A DNA stretch of 43,465 nucleotides from an uncultured Clostridia bacterium (GTDB lineage: Bacteria > Bacillota > Clostridia > Christensenellales > Pumilibacteraceae), in NCBI GenBank assembly GCA_934277845.1, contig CAKQVV010000006.1:1-43465 (forward strand), read 5' to 3'. The position numbers and the translations under genes were made by a program. Positions 1 to 7,692 of the stretch are shown here, in pieces (position 1 is the stretch's first letter; every line of letters starts with the position of its first letter). The notes below the pieces were generated by a model that was not told the origin of the DNA, ran no database searches, and was given only the letters and a program-made list of their open reading frames with translations.

Positions 1-2
1 CG

Positions 3-140
3 ATAACGCCGCATTTTCAGCCGCAAAGCGAAGTATGCTCAAAAAGGCAGACTCCCGCAAGTTGCGCGTTCGTCCCGGGAGTCGCGGGACTTATCATCGC
101 CGGCGAAGTAGTGAAAGATCTCGTAGGATATAAAAAATGA
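3..140 (+). CDS. ThiF/MoeB/HesA-family E1-like adenylyltransferase, C-terminal fragment
   Basis: The window opens inside a gene; only the last 45 codons are visible, ending at the TGA at 138-140. The readable tail contains AFVPGVAGLIIAGEVVKDL, which matches the C-terminal helix of ThiF-like E1 enzymes, where a proline-containing loop is followed by an alanine/glycine-rich GEVVKDL helix. Such enzymes adenylate a carrier protein or tRNA base for sulfur or amide chemistry. The stop overlaps the start of the rhodanese-TtcA gene (ATGA at 137-140), so the two are translationally coupled. The link to sulfur transfer is inferred from this pairing. The family call rests on a short segment, so it is moderate; which E1 subfamily cannot be told. 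Confidence 0.55.
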   Translation: MTPHFQPQSEVCSKRQTPASCAFVPGVAGLIIAGEVVKDLVGYKK

Positions 141-1324
141 CCGATAATCTTAACGAAGAAAATATAGAAATCACAGCCGAAGAACTGACGGAAAATGCCG
201 CCGACTACGTCATTTACGACATGCGCGCGGCGTCCGACCGCGCCTACGGACTGATCCCCGGCTCGTTGTCCGCGACCGAAGAAGAACTGGTCGCGATGAA
301 GCCGACCGACAAGACCGCGAACAAGAAAATCGCGGTCTGTTGCGCCCACGGCGAATTCAGCCTCGAACCCGTGGGAATTATGCGCGAACACGGTTTCGAC
401 GCGTACAGTTTGCGCGGAGGTTACGCCGCGTGGCTGCGGCTGGTCATGGCAAAGCAAGCCGACGACAATACGGTTTGCGAGCGCGTCGAGCGGAGTATAC
501 GCAAAAAGTTCCGCGTGTCGCTGATGAGTCCGTTTATCCGCGCGCTCAAAGAGTATAAACTCGTCGGCGAAGGCGACCGCGTGGCGGTGTGCGTTTCGGG
601 CGGCAAAGATTCTATGCTCATGGCGAAACTTTTTCAGGAACTGCACCGCTATAGCAACGTGAATTTCGATCTGAAATTTCTCGTCATGGATCCCGGATAC
701 AATGCCGAAAACCGCCGCGTCATCGAAGAGAACGCGCGGCGGCTGAACGTGCCGATCGAGATCTTCGAGTCAAACATTTTCGAGTCGGTGTATTCCGTGG
801 AAAAGTCCCCGTGCTACCTTTGCGCGAGAATGAGAAGAGGGTATCTGTATAACTTCGCGAAATCGCTCGGCTGCAACAAGATCGCGCTCGGTCACCACTA
901 CGACGACGTTATCGAAACCATACTCATGGGCATGCTGTACGGCGCGCAGATTCAGACCATGATGCCAAAACTGCACAGCACCAACTTCGAGGGCATGGAA
1001 CTTATCCGCCCCATGTATTTTATCCGCGAGGACGATATAAAGGCTTGGCGCGACTACAACGACCTGCATTTCATTCAGTGCGCCTGCCGCTTTACCGACA
1101 CCTGCACGACCTGCAACAACGGTCAGAACCACTCGAAGCGACAGGAAACGAAAGAACTTATCCGCACGCTGAAAAAGACGAATCCCAACGTGGAAAAGTG
1201 TATTTTCAAGAGCGTCGAAAACATCAGCCTCGAAACGATAATCGCCTATAAAAAAGACGGAGAGAAACATAGTTTTCTCGACGATTACAATGCCGCGAAA
1301 ACGCCACCAACGGCAGAAGATTGA
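137..1324 (+). CDS. Rhodanese-TtcA fusion, predicted tRNA 2-thiolation PP-loop enzyme
   Basis: 395 residues with two domains. Residues about 15-102 form a rhodanese domain with the active loop CAHGEFS (Cys69) and the typical ending LRGGYAAWL. Residues about 120-350 are a PP-loop ATPase of the TtcA family: SGGKDS at 154-159, a CYLC pair at 226-229 and LGHHYDD at 251-257, the usual signature of tRNA 2-thiocytidine synthases that bind a [4Fe-4S] cluster. Further cysteines lie at 315, 317, 323 and 326. The rhodanese presumably passes a persulfide to the PP-loop domain. The start overlaps the upstream ThiF-like gene by four bases. Stand-alone TtcA acts on C32 of tRNA; the exact base modified here is not shown. 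Confidence 0.85.
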   Translation: MTDNLNEENIEITAEELTENAADYVIYDMRAASDRAYGLIPGSLSATEEELVAMKPTDKTANKKIAVCCAHGEFSLEPVGIMREHGFDAYSLRGGYAAWLRLVMAKQADDNTVCERVERSIRKKFRVSLMSPFIRALKEYKLVGEGDRVAVCVSGGKDSMLMAKLFQELHRYSNVNFDLKFLVMDPGYNAENRRVIEENARRLNVPIEIFESNIFESVYSVEKSPCYLCARMRRGYLYNFAKSLGCNKIALGHHYDDVIETILMGMLYGAQIQTMMPKLHSTNFEGMELIRPMYFIREDDIKAWRDYNDLHFIQCACRFTDTCTTCNNGQNHSKRQETKELIRTLKKTNPNVEKCIFKSVENISLETIIAYKKDGEKHSFLDDYNAAKTPPTAED

Positions 1325-1335
1325 ATATAACCGGA

Positions 1336-1367
1336 AACCGCCGCAGGGAACGATCCCCGGCGGTTTT
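1336..1367 (+). terminator. Rho-independent terminator after the rhodanese-TtcA gene
   Basis: AACCGCC at 1336-1342 pairs with GGCGGTT at 1359-1365, extended inward by a G-C pair and GGGA/TCCC, and is followed by TTTT. It lies 11 bases after the stop and separates this gene from the energy operon. Confidence 0.75.
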
Positions 1368-1489
1368 CAGGCGGCCGATTTTCGTCGTCCGATATTATCC
1401 CCGGTATTATACAGAACGGCGAAAAAGATAAAAAGCGCGACTTCACAAAATTTTCAAGAAATTAAATCGATAAAAATATACGCAAATAC

Positions 1490-1519
1490 TTGCCAAAATG
1501 CGACAAGAAAATATATAAT
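1490..1519 (+). promoter_or_regulatory. Sigma-A promoter of the mdh-fum-hdr-flx-frd operon
   Basis: TTGCCA at 1490-1495 and TATAAT at 1514-1519 are 18 bases apart. Transcription would begin near 1526, giving a leader of about 120 bases before the ATG at 1649. The leader holds a weak stem (GCCG/CGGC, 1543-1555) directly followed by six T residues. No comparably good promoter is seen in the gaps of the following 12 kb. Confidence 0.7.
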
Positions 1520-1648
1520 ATACTGGTGAGATTGCGGGGGCTGCCGATGAGCGGCGATTTTTTGTTGCCATGAAAAGCCCGAAAAAGCAATCTGTCGGAA
1601 ACAAGTAAACAAATTTTTTCAGCCACAAAGGAGGCTAAGAGAGAACGT

Positions 1649-2599
1649 ATGAATAAGATTACCATTATCGGCAGCGGGAGAGTGGGCTCGACCATTGCGT
1701 ACTCGCTCACTTGCAGAGGACTTGCGTCCGAGATCGTCATCATCGACATCAACGGCGAACGCGCCTTGGGAGAAGCGCTGGACATTCGTCAGGGGCTTGC
1801 CTATGACAGCGCATGCAAAGTTTACGCAGGTACTTATGAGGACGCGAAGGACTCGAACATCGTAGTCATTACTTCCGGTATCGCCCGTAAGCCCGGTCAG
1901 TCCAGACTGGAACTCATCAACACCAACATCGCGATCCAGAAGTCCATTATCCCCGAGATTACGAAATACGCTCCCGACGCGGTTTACATAATGGTATCCA
2001 ACCCCGTCGATATTCTTACTTATTCGTTCTGCCGCCTGTCCGGTATTCCGGAAAGCCGCATCATCGGTTCGGGCGCGATCATCGACACCGCAAGACTTCG
2101 CGCGCGTATCGCCGAGTACTGCGGACTCGAAGTGGGCAATATCCACGCCTACATGTTCGGAGAGCACGGCGATTCCGGTTTTTCGCCCTGGTCGCTTGCC
2201 CGCATAGCCGGCATGCACGTCGAGGACTACCAGAAAGAAGTGGAGAGAAACAACATCATCACCGCTCAGATCGATATTCCCGAGATCGAGAAGTACGTCC
2301 GCGAATCCGGCGCGAGAGTCATTTCGCGTAAGGGCGCGACTTTCTATGCGATCGCTTCCACCGTGTGCTACATCGTCAAAGCCGTTCTCGACGGATCCAA
2401 CACCGTCCTCACGGTTTCCAGCATGATGCACGGCGAGTACGGTATCGAGGACGTGTGCCTCAGCACGCTCAACATCGTCGGCAGAAACGGCATCAACGGC
2501 AAGATCAATCCCGTGCTTACCACCGAAGAACTCGAAAAATTGCGTCACAGCGCGGACGTACTGAAAGAAATCATCGGTCAGATAGACTGGAAAAACTGA
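1649..2599 (+). CDS. LDH-family NAD-dependent 2-hydroxyacid dehydrogenase, predicted malate dehydrogenase
   Basis: 316 residues, the normal LDH/MDH length. Visible parts: Rossmann motif GSGRVGS (8-14), Asp33 for the NAD ribose, Asp146/Arg149 and catalytic His173 in GEHGDS. Overall the sequence looks like bacterial L-lactate dehydrogenase, but the specificity loop reads ARKPGQSR. The residue six before catalytic Arg86 is Arg80, where lactate dehydrogenases have Gln and malate dehydrogenases have Arg. With fumarase next and a fumarate reductase downstream, oxaloacetate to malate is the likely reaction. The start follows an AAAGGAGG at 1627-1634, 14 bases away, which is unusually far; no nearer in-frame start exists. 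It is the first gene of the operon. Confidence 0.85.
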   Translation: MNKITIIGSGRVGSTIAYSLTCRGLASEIVIIDINGERALGEALDIRQGLAYDSACKVYAGTYEDAKDSNIVVITSGIARKPGQSRLELINTNIAIQKSIIPEITKYAPDAVYIMVSNPVDILTYSFCRLSGIPESRIIGSGAIIDTARLRARIAEYCGLEVGNIHAYMFGEHGDSGFSPWSLARIAGMHVEDYQKEVERNNIITAQIDIPEIEKYVRESGARVISRKGATFYAIASTVCYIVKAVLDGSNTVLTVSSMMHGEYGIEDVCLSTLNIVGRNGINGKINPVLTTEELEKLRHSADVLKEIIGQIDWKN

Positions 2600-2613
2600 C
2601 GGAGTTATCGAAA

Positions 2614-4005
2614 ATGGAATATCGCATAGAAAAAGACACGATGGGCGAAGTCAAAGTCCCCGCCGACAAATACTGGGCGGCGCAGACGGAGAGAAGCCAC
2701 GAGAACTTCCGCATCGGCGGCGAAATCATGCCGCGCGAGATCACGCACGCGTTCGGTATATTAAAAAAAGCCGCGGCGATCGCAAACTATAACCTCGGTA
2801 AACTTTCCGCCGAAAAACTCGACGTAATCATCGAGGCTTGCGACGAAGTGATCGATGGCAAACTCAACGAGCATTTTCCGCTCGTAGTCTGGCAGACCGG
2901 CAGCGGCACGCAGTCGAACATGAACGCCAACGAAGTCATCGCAAACCGCGGCAACGAGATCGCGGGCAAGAAACTTCTTCACCCCAACGACGATATAAAT
3001 AAGAGCCAGAGTTCCAACGATACGTTCCCGACCGCAATGCACATTGCCGCAGTGACCGTCATCGAGGACAAACTGTTCCCCGCAATGGAGAAACTCGCCG
3101 CGACATTTGCTCGTCTCGAAAAAGAGAACGAGGGCATCGTCAAGAGCGGCAGAACGCACCTTCAGGACGCCGTTCCCATTGCGTTTTCGCAGGAAATCAG
3201 CGGCTGGCGGGCGATGATCGAAAAGACCGAGGCGCAGATTAAACTTACGCTTCCGGGACTGAAAGAACTCGCGCTCGGCGGCACGGCGGTAGGCACGGGG
3301 CTCAACGCTCCCGACGGCTTTGACGAAGAAGTCGCCCATGAAGTCGGCGTCATCACCGGCAAGGATTTTACCACCGCGCCCAACAAGTATCACGCGCTCA
3401 CGTCTAAAGACGCGCTCGTGTTCGCTCACGGCGCGATGAAAGCGCTCGCCTGCAACCTCATGAAGATTGCCAACGACGTGCGCTGGCTGGCTTCGGGTCC
3501 CCGCGACGGTCTGGGAGAAATCTTTATCCCCGAGAACGAGCCCGGCTCGTCCATCATGCCCGGCAAGGTCAACCCCACGCAGTGCGAATCCATGACCATG
3601 GTAGCGGTGCAGGTAATGGCAAACGACGTAGCGGTATCCATGGGCGCGTCGCAGGGCAACTTCGAACTCAACGTGTTCATGCCCGTCATTATCTACAACT
3701 TTCTCCAGTCCGCACGCCTTCTCGCCGACGGCATCACTTCGTTTGAAAAGAACTGCGTGACGGGAATACGCGCGAACAAGGAAAAAATGGCGCACAACCT
3801 GCACAACTCGCTCATGCTCGTCACCGCGCTCAATCCGTATATCGGTTACGAAAACGCGGCTAAAACGGCAAAGAAAGCCTACAAAGAAAATATCTCGCTG
3901 AAAGAAGCGTGCGTGGCTCTCGGTTTCCTTACGGCGGAACGTTTCGACGAAGTTTTCAGACCCGAAGCGATGGCTTACCCGCACGAACATAAAGAAAACA
4001 AGTAA
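2614..4005 (+). CDS. fumC: Class II fumarate hydratase
   Basis: 463 residues, the usual FumC size. It interconverts malate and fumarate without an iron-sulfur cluster. Signatures: AQTERSHENFRIGGE near the N terminus, TGSGTQSNMNANEVIANRGNE, GRTHLQDAVPIAFSQE and the superfamily signature GSSIMPGKVNP. An open frame extends far upstream into the preceding gene, but the ATG at 2614 gives the standard N terminus (MEYRIEKDTMGEV) and has GGAG at 2601-2604. It lies 14 bases after the dehydrogenase gene and shares its promoter. In this context it works in the direction malate to fumarate, feeding the fumarate reductase encoded downstream. Confidence 0.95.
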   Translation: MEYRIEKDTMGEVKVPADKYWAAQTERSHENFRIGGEIMPREITHAFGILKKAAAIANYNLGKLSAEKLDVIIEACDEVIDGKLNEHFPLVVWQTGSGTQSNMNANEVIANRGNEIAGKKLLHPNDDINKSQSSNDTFPTAMHIAAVTVIEDKLFPAMEKLAATFARLEKENEGIVKSGRTHLQDAVPIAFSQEISGWRAMIEKTEAQIKLTLPGLKELALGGTAVGTGLNAPDGFDEEVAHEVGVITGKDFTTAPNKYHALTSKDALVFAHGAMKALACNLMKIANDVRWLASGPRDGLGEIFIPENEPGSSIMPGKVNPTQCESMTMVAVQVMANDVAVSMGASQGNFELNVFMPVIIYNFLQSARLLADGITSFEKNCVTGIRANKEKMAHNLHNSLMLVTALNPYIGYENAAKTAKKAYKENISLKEACVALGFLTAERFDEVFRPEAMAYPHEHKENK

Positions 4006-4021
4006 AAACAATCGGCAATAA

Positions 4022-4057
4022 GCGGCTTGCCGCGATCATGCGGACCGAAACGTCCGC
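4022..4057 (+). other. Two small hairpins between fumC and hdrB
   Basis: GCGGC-TT-GCCGC at 4022-4033 and GCGGAC-CGAAAC-GTCCGC at 4040-4057 stand side by side, with no T-run after them. They do not look like terminators; an mRNA processing or stability role would fit, but that is inference. Confidence 0.4.
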
Positions 4058-4079
4058 GACAACGAGGAAACAACGACCG

Positions 4080-4859
4080 ATGAAAATTTGTTATTATCCC
4101 GGCTGCACCTTAAAGACGCAGGCGAAGGACCTTGACCGGTACGCAAGGGCTTCCGCCGCCGCGCTCGGAGTGGAAATGGAAGAAATCGAAAACTGGCAGT
4201 GTTGCGGCGCGGTTTATCCCACCGCGCGCGACGAGATAGCGACCAAACTGTCCGCAGTGCGCGCGCTCGATTATGCCCGGCATAACGGCGGCAAACTGCT
4301 CACGCTTTGCTCGGCTTGCCACAACGTAATAAAGCGCGTCAACTTCGATATGGAAAATGACGCGGATATCCGCACGAAAGCGAACAACTACCTTAAACTC
4401 GACGAGCCTTACGGCGGCGAAACGCAGGTTATCCATTACCTGGAAATGCTCCGTGACGAAGTGGGCTTCGACGAGATAAAAAAGCGCGTAGTAAACCCCG
4501 TAAACCGCAAGATCGGCGCGTATTACGGCTGTCTGCTCCTTCGCCCGAGCAAGGTAATGGCGTTCGACAACCCCGAAAATCCCACGATTATCGAGGATTT
4601 TATCGCGGCTATCGGCGGTCAGCCCGTGAAATATCCCATGCGCAACGAGTGTTGCGGCGCGTACGTCGGGCTTAAAGATCCGGACCTGCCGGCAAAACGC
4701 AGCAAGACGGTACTTGGCAGCGCAAAAGAGAAAGGCGCGGAAGAAGTCGTCACGGCTTGCCCGCTGTGTCAGTATAACCTTGTTCATAACGGCGGGGGAG
4801 CGGTAAAAGTCACGTACTTTACCGAACTTCTCGCGGAAGCGCTGGGAGTGAAAGAATAA
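4080..4859 (+). CDS. hdrB: Heterodisulfide reductase subunit B-like protein (HdrB)
   Basis: 259 residues with two CCG domains. First set: Cys9, Cys41-Cys42, Cys77, Cys80; the second set has a lone Cys, then ECCGAY and CPLC near the C terminus. Both copies are complete, as in HdrB, where they bind two noncubane [4Fe-4S] clusters at the disulfide-reducing site. A longer frame opens at 4038, but the ATG at 4080 gives the family N terminus MKICYYPGCT and is preceded by GAGGAAA. The gene overlaps hdrC by one base. In methanogens HdrB reduces CoM-S-S-CoB; in bacterial Hdr-Flx systems the acceptor is another disulfide protein or is unknown. Here the neighbouring fumarate reductase may be the electron sink. 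Confidence 0.85.
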   Translation: MKICYYPGCTLKTQAKDLDRYARASAAALGVEMEEIENWQCCGAVYPTARDEIATKLSAVRALDYARHNGGKLLTLCSACHNVIKRVNFDMENDADIRTKANNYLKLDEPYGGETQVIHYLEMLRDEVGFDEIKKRVVNPVNRKIGAYYGCLLLRPSKVMAFDNPENPTIIEDFIAAIGGQPVKYPMRNECCGAYVGLKDPDLPAKRSKTVLGSAKEKGAEEVVTACPLCQYNLVHNGGGAVKVTYFTELLAEALGVKE

Positions 4860-5239
4860 TGGACGAGAGAATAGAAAACGTATTGCGCATTTCCGGCACC
4901 GACGTGAGAAAGTGCATGAAATGCGGCAAATGCTCGGGGCGTTGCCCGGCATACAAGGATATGGATATAAAGCCCCATCAATTCGTCACGTTCGTGGCGA
5001 CGGGCAAGTTCGACAGACTATTAAAGAGCAACGCGATCTGGCATTGTCTGTCGTGCATGGCGTGCGTCGAGCGTTGCCCCAGAGGTGTCGCGCCGCAAGG
5101 CGTTATCGAAGCGGTGCGCGACACCGTGATAAGAGCGCAGGGCGGCAACGGTCTGAAAGCGGAGGATATTCCCGCCGTCGTGGACGAGTTCATACCCCAG
5201 CAGTTGATAGTCAGCGCATACAGAAAGTATAGCAAATAA
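4859..5239 (+). CDS. hdrC: Heterodisulfide reductase subunit C-like protein (HdrC)
   Basis: 126 residues carrying two [4Fe-4S] ferredoxin motifs, CMKCGKCSGRCPA and CLSCMACVERCPRG, joined by a helical segment; this is the HdrC plan and size. It wires electrons between HdrA and HdrB. Its ATG shares a base with the hdrB stop, so the two subunits are translationally coupled. hdrA follows 15 bases later with its own GAGAAAGG-type ribosome binding site. No membrane segment is seen, so the complex should be cytoplasmic. Confidence 0.85.
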   Translation: MDERIENVLRISGTDVRKCMKCGKCSGRCPAYKDMDIKPHQFVTFVATGKFDRLLKSNAIWHCLSCMACVERCPRGVAPQGVIEAVRDTVIRAQGGNGLKAEDIPAVVDEFIPQQLIVSAYRKYSK

Positions 5240-5254
5240 GCGAGAGAAAGGATT

Positions 5255-7246
5255 ATGCAGAGAATCGGAGTATTTATTTGTTGGTGCGGCAGCAACATCG
5301 CCGCAACGGTGGACGTACAACGACTCAGCGCGCTCATCAAAGCCGAGCCGGGAGTCGTGTATTCCGCCGATTATCAGTATATGTGTTCGGAAAACGGACA
5401 GCAGCTTATCCGCAACGCGATCCGCGAATACGGACTTACCGGCGTAGTCATCGGCTCGTGCTCCCCGAGAATGCACGAAGCGACTTTCCGCAAAGCCGCC
5501 GAAGCAGAAGGACTTAACCCCTACATGGTAGAAGTGGCTAATATTCGCGAGCAATGCTCGTGGATTCACAAGGACAAGGAAGAAGCGACCGAAAAAGCGC
5601 TTATCCTCGTTCGCACCGCGATCGCGAAAGTACGCCTCGACGCGCCGCTTACCGCAGGCGAAAGCCCGGTAGTCAAGCGCGCGCTCGTCATCGGCGGCGG
5701 TATCGCGGGCATACAAGCCGCGCTCGACATCGCCGAAGCGGGTTTCCCCGTCGACATCGTGGAAAAGAACGCCACCATCGGCGGCAGAATGGCTCAGCTC
5801 GACAAGACGTTCCCCACGCTTGACTGTTCGGCGTGTATTTTAACACCGAAAATGGTCGATTGCGCCCAAAGCGACAAGATCGACATTTTGTCGTATTCGG
5901 AGATCGAGGAAGTCAAAGGTTTCGTCGGAAACTTCAAGGTCAAGATCAGAAGAAAAGCGCGTTACGTCGACGAAACCAAGTGTACGGGTTGCAAGGCGTG
6001 CATGGAAAAATGCCCGTCGAAGAAAGGACTTAACGAGTTCAACATGAACCTCAATAACCGCACGGCGATCTATATCCCGTTCGCGCAGGCTATCCCCAAC
6101 GTCGCGGTTATCGATCCCGAGCAATGCATTAAACTCAAGACCGGCAAATGCGGTCTTTGCAGCAAGGTGTGCGGCGCGGGCGCAATCAATTACGAAATGC
6201 AGGACGAGTTCGTCGAGCGCGAGTACGGCGCGATTGTGGTCGCGACCGGTTTCCGCCCGATCAAACTCGACAACTTCGACGAATACGGCTATGCGGACAA
6301 CAAGGACGTCATCACTTCGCTCGAACTCGAACGTCTTATGAACGCGGCAGGCCCCACAAGCGGCGTGCTTCTTCGTCCCAGCGACAATACGCACCCGAAG
6401 GTTATCACCTTTATTCAGTGCGTAGGCTCGCGCGACGTGTCCGGCTGCGGCAAACCCTATTGCAGCAAGATCTGCTGTATGTACACGGCAAAGCACGCGA
6501 TGCTTATCCGCGAAAAATACCCCGACACCGAAGTACACGTTTTCTATATCGACGTGCGCACCCCCGGCAAGAACTATGACGAGTTTTACCGCAGAGCGGT
6601 GGAACAGTACGGCGTGGACTATATAAAAGGCATGGTCGGGAAAGTCTACAACGAGAACGGCAAACTCATGGTACAGGGCAGCGATCTTATCAATAACGAA
6701 CAGGTCGTGATCCCGTCCGACCTCGTCGTGCTCGCTGCCGCCATCGAGCCGGAGCCGAGCGTGAGAAAGATCGCCACGCTTCTTACTGCCAGCATCGACA
6801 CCAACAACTTCCTCAACGAATCCCACCCGAAACTTCGCCCCGTAGAAAGCCCGACCGCAGGCGTGTACCTCGCGGGCGTGTGCCAGGGACCGAAAGACAT
6901 TCCGGAAACCGTTTCGCAGGCTTCGGCATGCGCGGCAAAGGTAATAGGGCTTCTCGTCAAGGATCATCTCAAAACCAACCCGTGCGTCGCTCACACCGAC
7001 GAACAGATGTGCAACGGCTGCTCGCAGTGCGCCAACGTGTGCGCTTACGGCGCGATCACTTATGTCGATAAGGAATTCCGTATCGGCGGCGGCAAGACCG
7101 AAACCCGCCGTGTCGCTTCCGTCAACCCCGCAGTATGTCAGGGTTGCGGCGCGTGTACCGTCACTTGCCCCTCGGGAGCAATGGATCTCAGCGGATTCAG
7201 TTCATCCCAGATTATGTCGGAGGTCGAAGCGATATGCAAGAGATAA
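5255..7246 (+). CDS. hdrA: Heterodisulfide reductase subunit A-like flavoprotein (HdrA)
   Basis: 663 residues. The N-terminal domain (about 1-130) starts with IGVFICWCGSNIA as in HdrA; the FAD-binding motif GGGIAG is at 147-152. A ferredoxin insert with CTGCKACMEKCPS and CGLCSKVCGAGA follows, then the TrxR-like FAD domain, and a C-terminal pair CNGCSQCANVCAYGA and CQGCGACTVTCPSGA. In known complexes HdrA carries the FAD that splits electron pairs between a high-potential acceptor (through HdrC/HdrB) and ferredoxin. Its last 13 bases overlap flxD, which codes for the MvhD-type protein that hands electrons to HdrA. Family assignment is firm; bifurcation here is an inference from family and partners. 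Confidence 0.9.
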   Translation: MQRIGVFICWCGSNIAATVDVQRLSALIKAEPGVVYSADYQYMCSENGQQLIRNAIREYGLTGVVIGSCSPRMHEATFRKAAEAEGLNPYMVEVANIREQCSWIHKDKEEATEKALILVRTAIAKVRLDAPLTAGESPVVKRALVIGGGIAGIQAALDIAEAGFPVDIVEKNATIGGRMAQLDKTFPTLDCSACILTPKMVDCAQSDKIDILSYSEIEEVKGFVGNFKVKIRRKARYVDETKCTGCKACMEKCPSKKGLNEFNMNLNNRTAIYIPFAQAIPNVAVIDPEQCIKLKTGKCGLCSKVCGAGAINYEMQDEFVEREYGAIVVATGFRPIKLDNFDEYGYADNKDVITSLELERLMNAAGPTSGVLLRPSDNTHPKVITFIQCVGSRDVSGCGKPYCSKICCMYTAKHAMLIREKYPDTEVHVFYIDVRTPGKNYDEFYRRAVEQYGVDYIKGMVGKVYNENGKLMVQGSDLINNEQVVIPSDLVVLAAAIEPEPSVRKIATLLTASIDTNNFLNESHPKLRPVESPTAGVYLAGVCQGPKDIPETVSQASACAAKVIGLLVKDHLKTNPCVAHTDEQMCNGCSQCANVCAYGAITYVDKEFRIGGGKTETRRVASVNPAVCQGCGACTVTCPSGAMDLSGFSSSQIMSEVEAICKR

Positions 7247-7689
7247 TCGAAAACGAAAACAAAGAATTCGTGCCGAACATCGTGGCTTTTTGCTGCAACT
7301 GGTGTTCCTATGCCGGCGCGGATCTTGCCGGATCGAGCAGACTGTCATATCCCGCAAACGTAAAGATCGTGCGCGTGCCTTGCTCGTGCAGAGTTAACCC
7401 AATGTTCGTACTCAAAGCGTTTCAGCGCGGCGCGGACGGCGTGATTCTCTGCGGTTGCCACCCCGGCGACTGTCATTACGTCACCGGCAACTACTACACG
7501 AGAAGAAGAATGGCAATGCTGTTCAGCTTCCTCGACTACCTGGGCATCGAGAAAGAGCGCACGAGAGTGGAGTGGGTTTCCGCCGCCGAAGGCGCGAAAT
7601 TCTCCGCGGTCATGAACGACTTCGTAAAAACCGTAACCGAACTCGGCGAAAACAAACGCCTGTCGGACCTTCGCGTCAAGGAGGATTAA
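7234..7689 (+). CDS. flxD: MvhD/FlxD-type [2Fe-2S] protein of the Hdr complex
   Basis: 151 residues, matching the MvhD family (hydrogenase iron-sulfur subunit delta). Conserved cysteines are visible in FCCNWCSYAGAD, RVPCSCRVNPMF and ILCGCHPGDCHY. MvhD proteins connect an electron-donating module, hydrogenase or Flx, to HdrA. An upstream in-frame ATG at 7135 lies deep inside hdrA; the start at 7234 gives the usual family length and overlaps hdrA by 13 bases. No hydrogenase genes (mvhA/mvhG) are present here, so electrons should arrive from the flavin subunit FlxA instead. Confidence 0.85.
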   Translation: MQEIIENENKEFVPNIVAFCCNWCSYAGADLAGSSRLSYPANVKIVRVPCSCRVNPMFVLKAFQRGADGVILCGCHPGDCHYVTGNYYTRRRMAMLFSFLDYLGIEKERTRVEWVSAAEGAKFSAVMNDFVKTVTELGENKRLSDLRVKED

Positions 7690-7692
7690 ACC

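Noticed and set aside
2365..2613. Long open frame upstream of and in frame with fumC
   Set aside because: It is read out of frame through the end of the dehydrogenase gene, is arginine- and histidine-rich, and the standard FumC N terminus begins at 2614.
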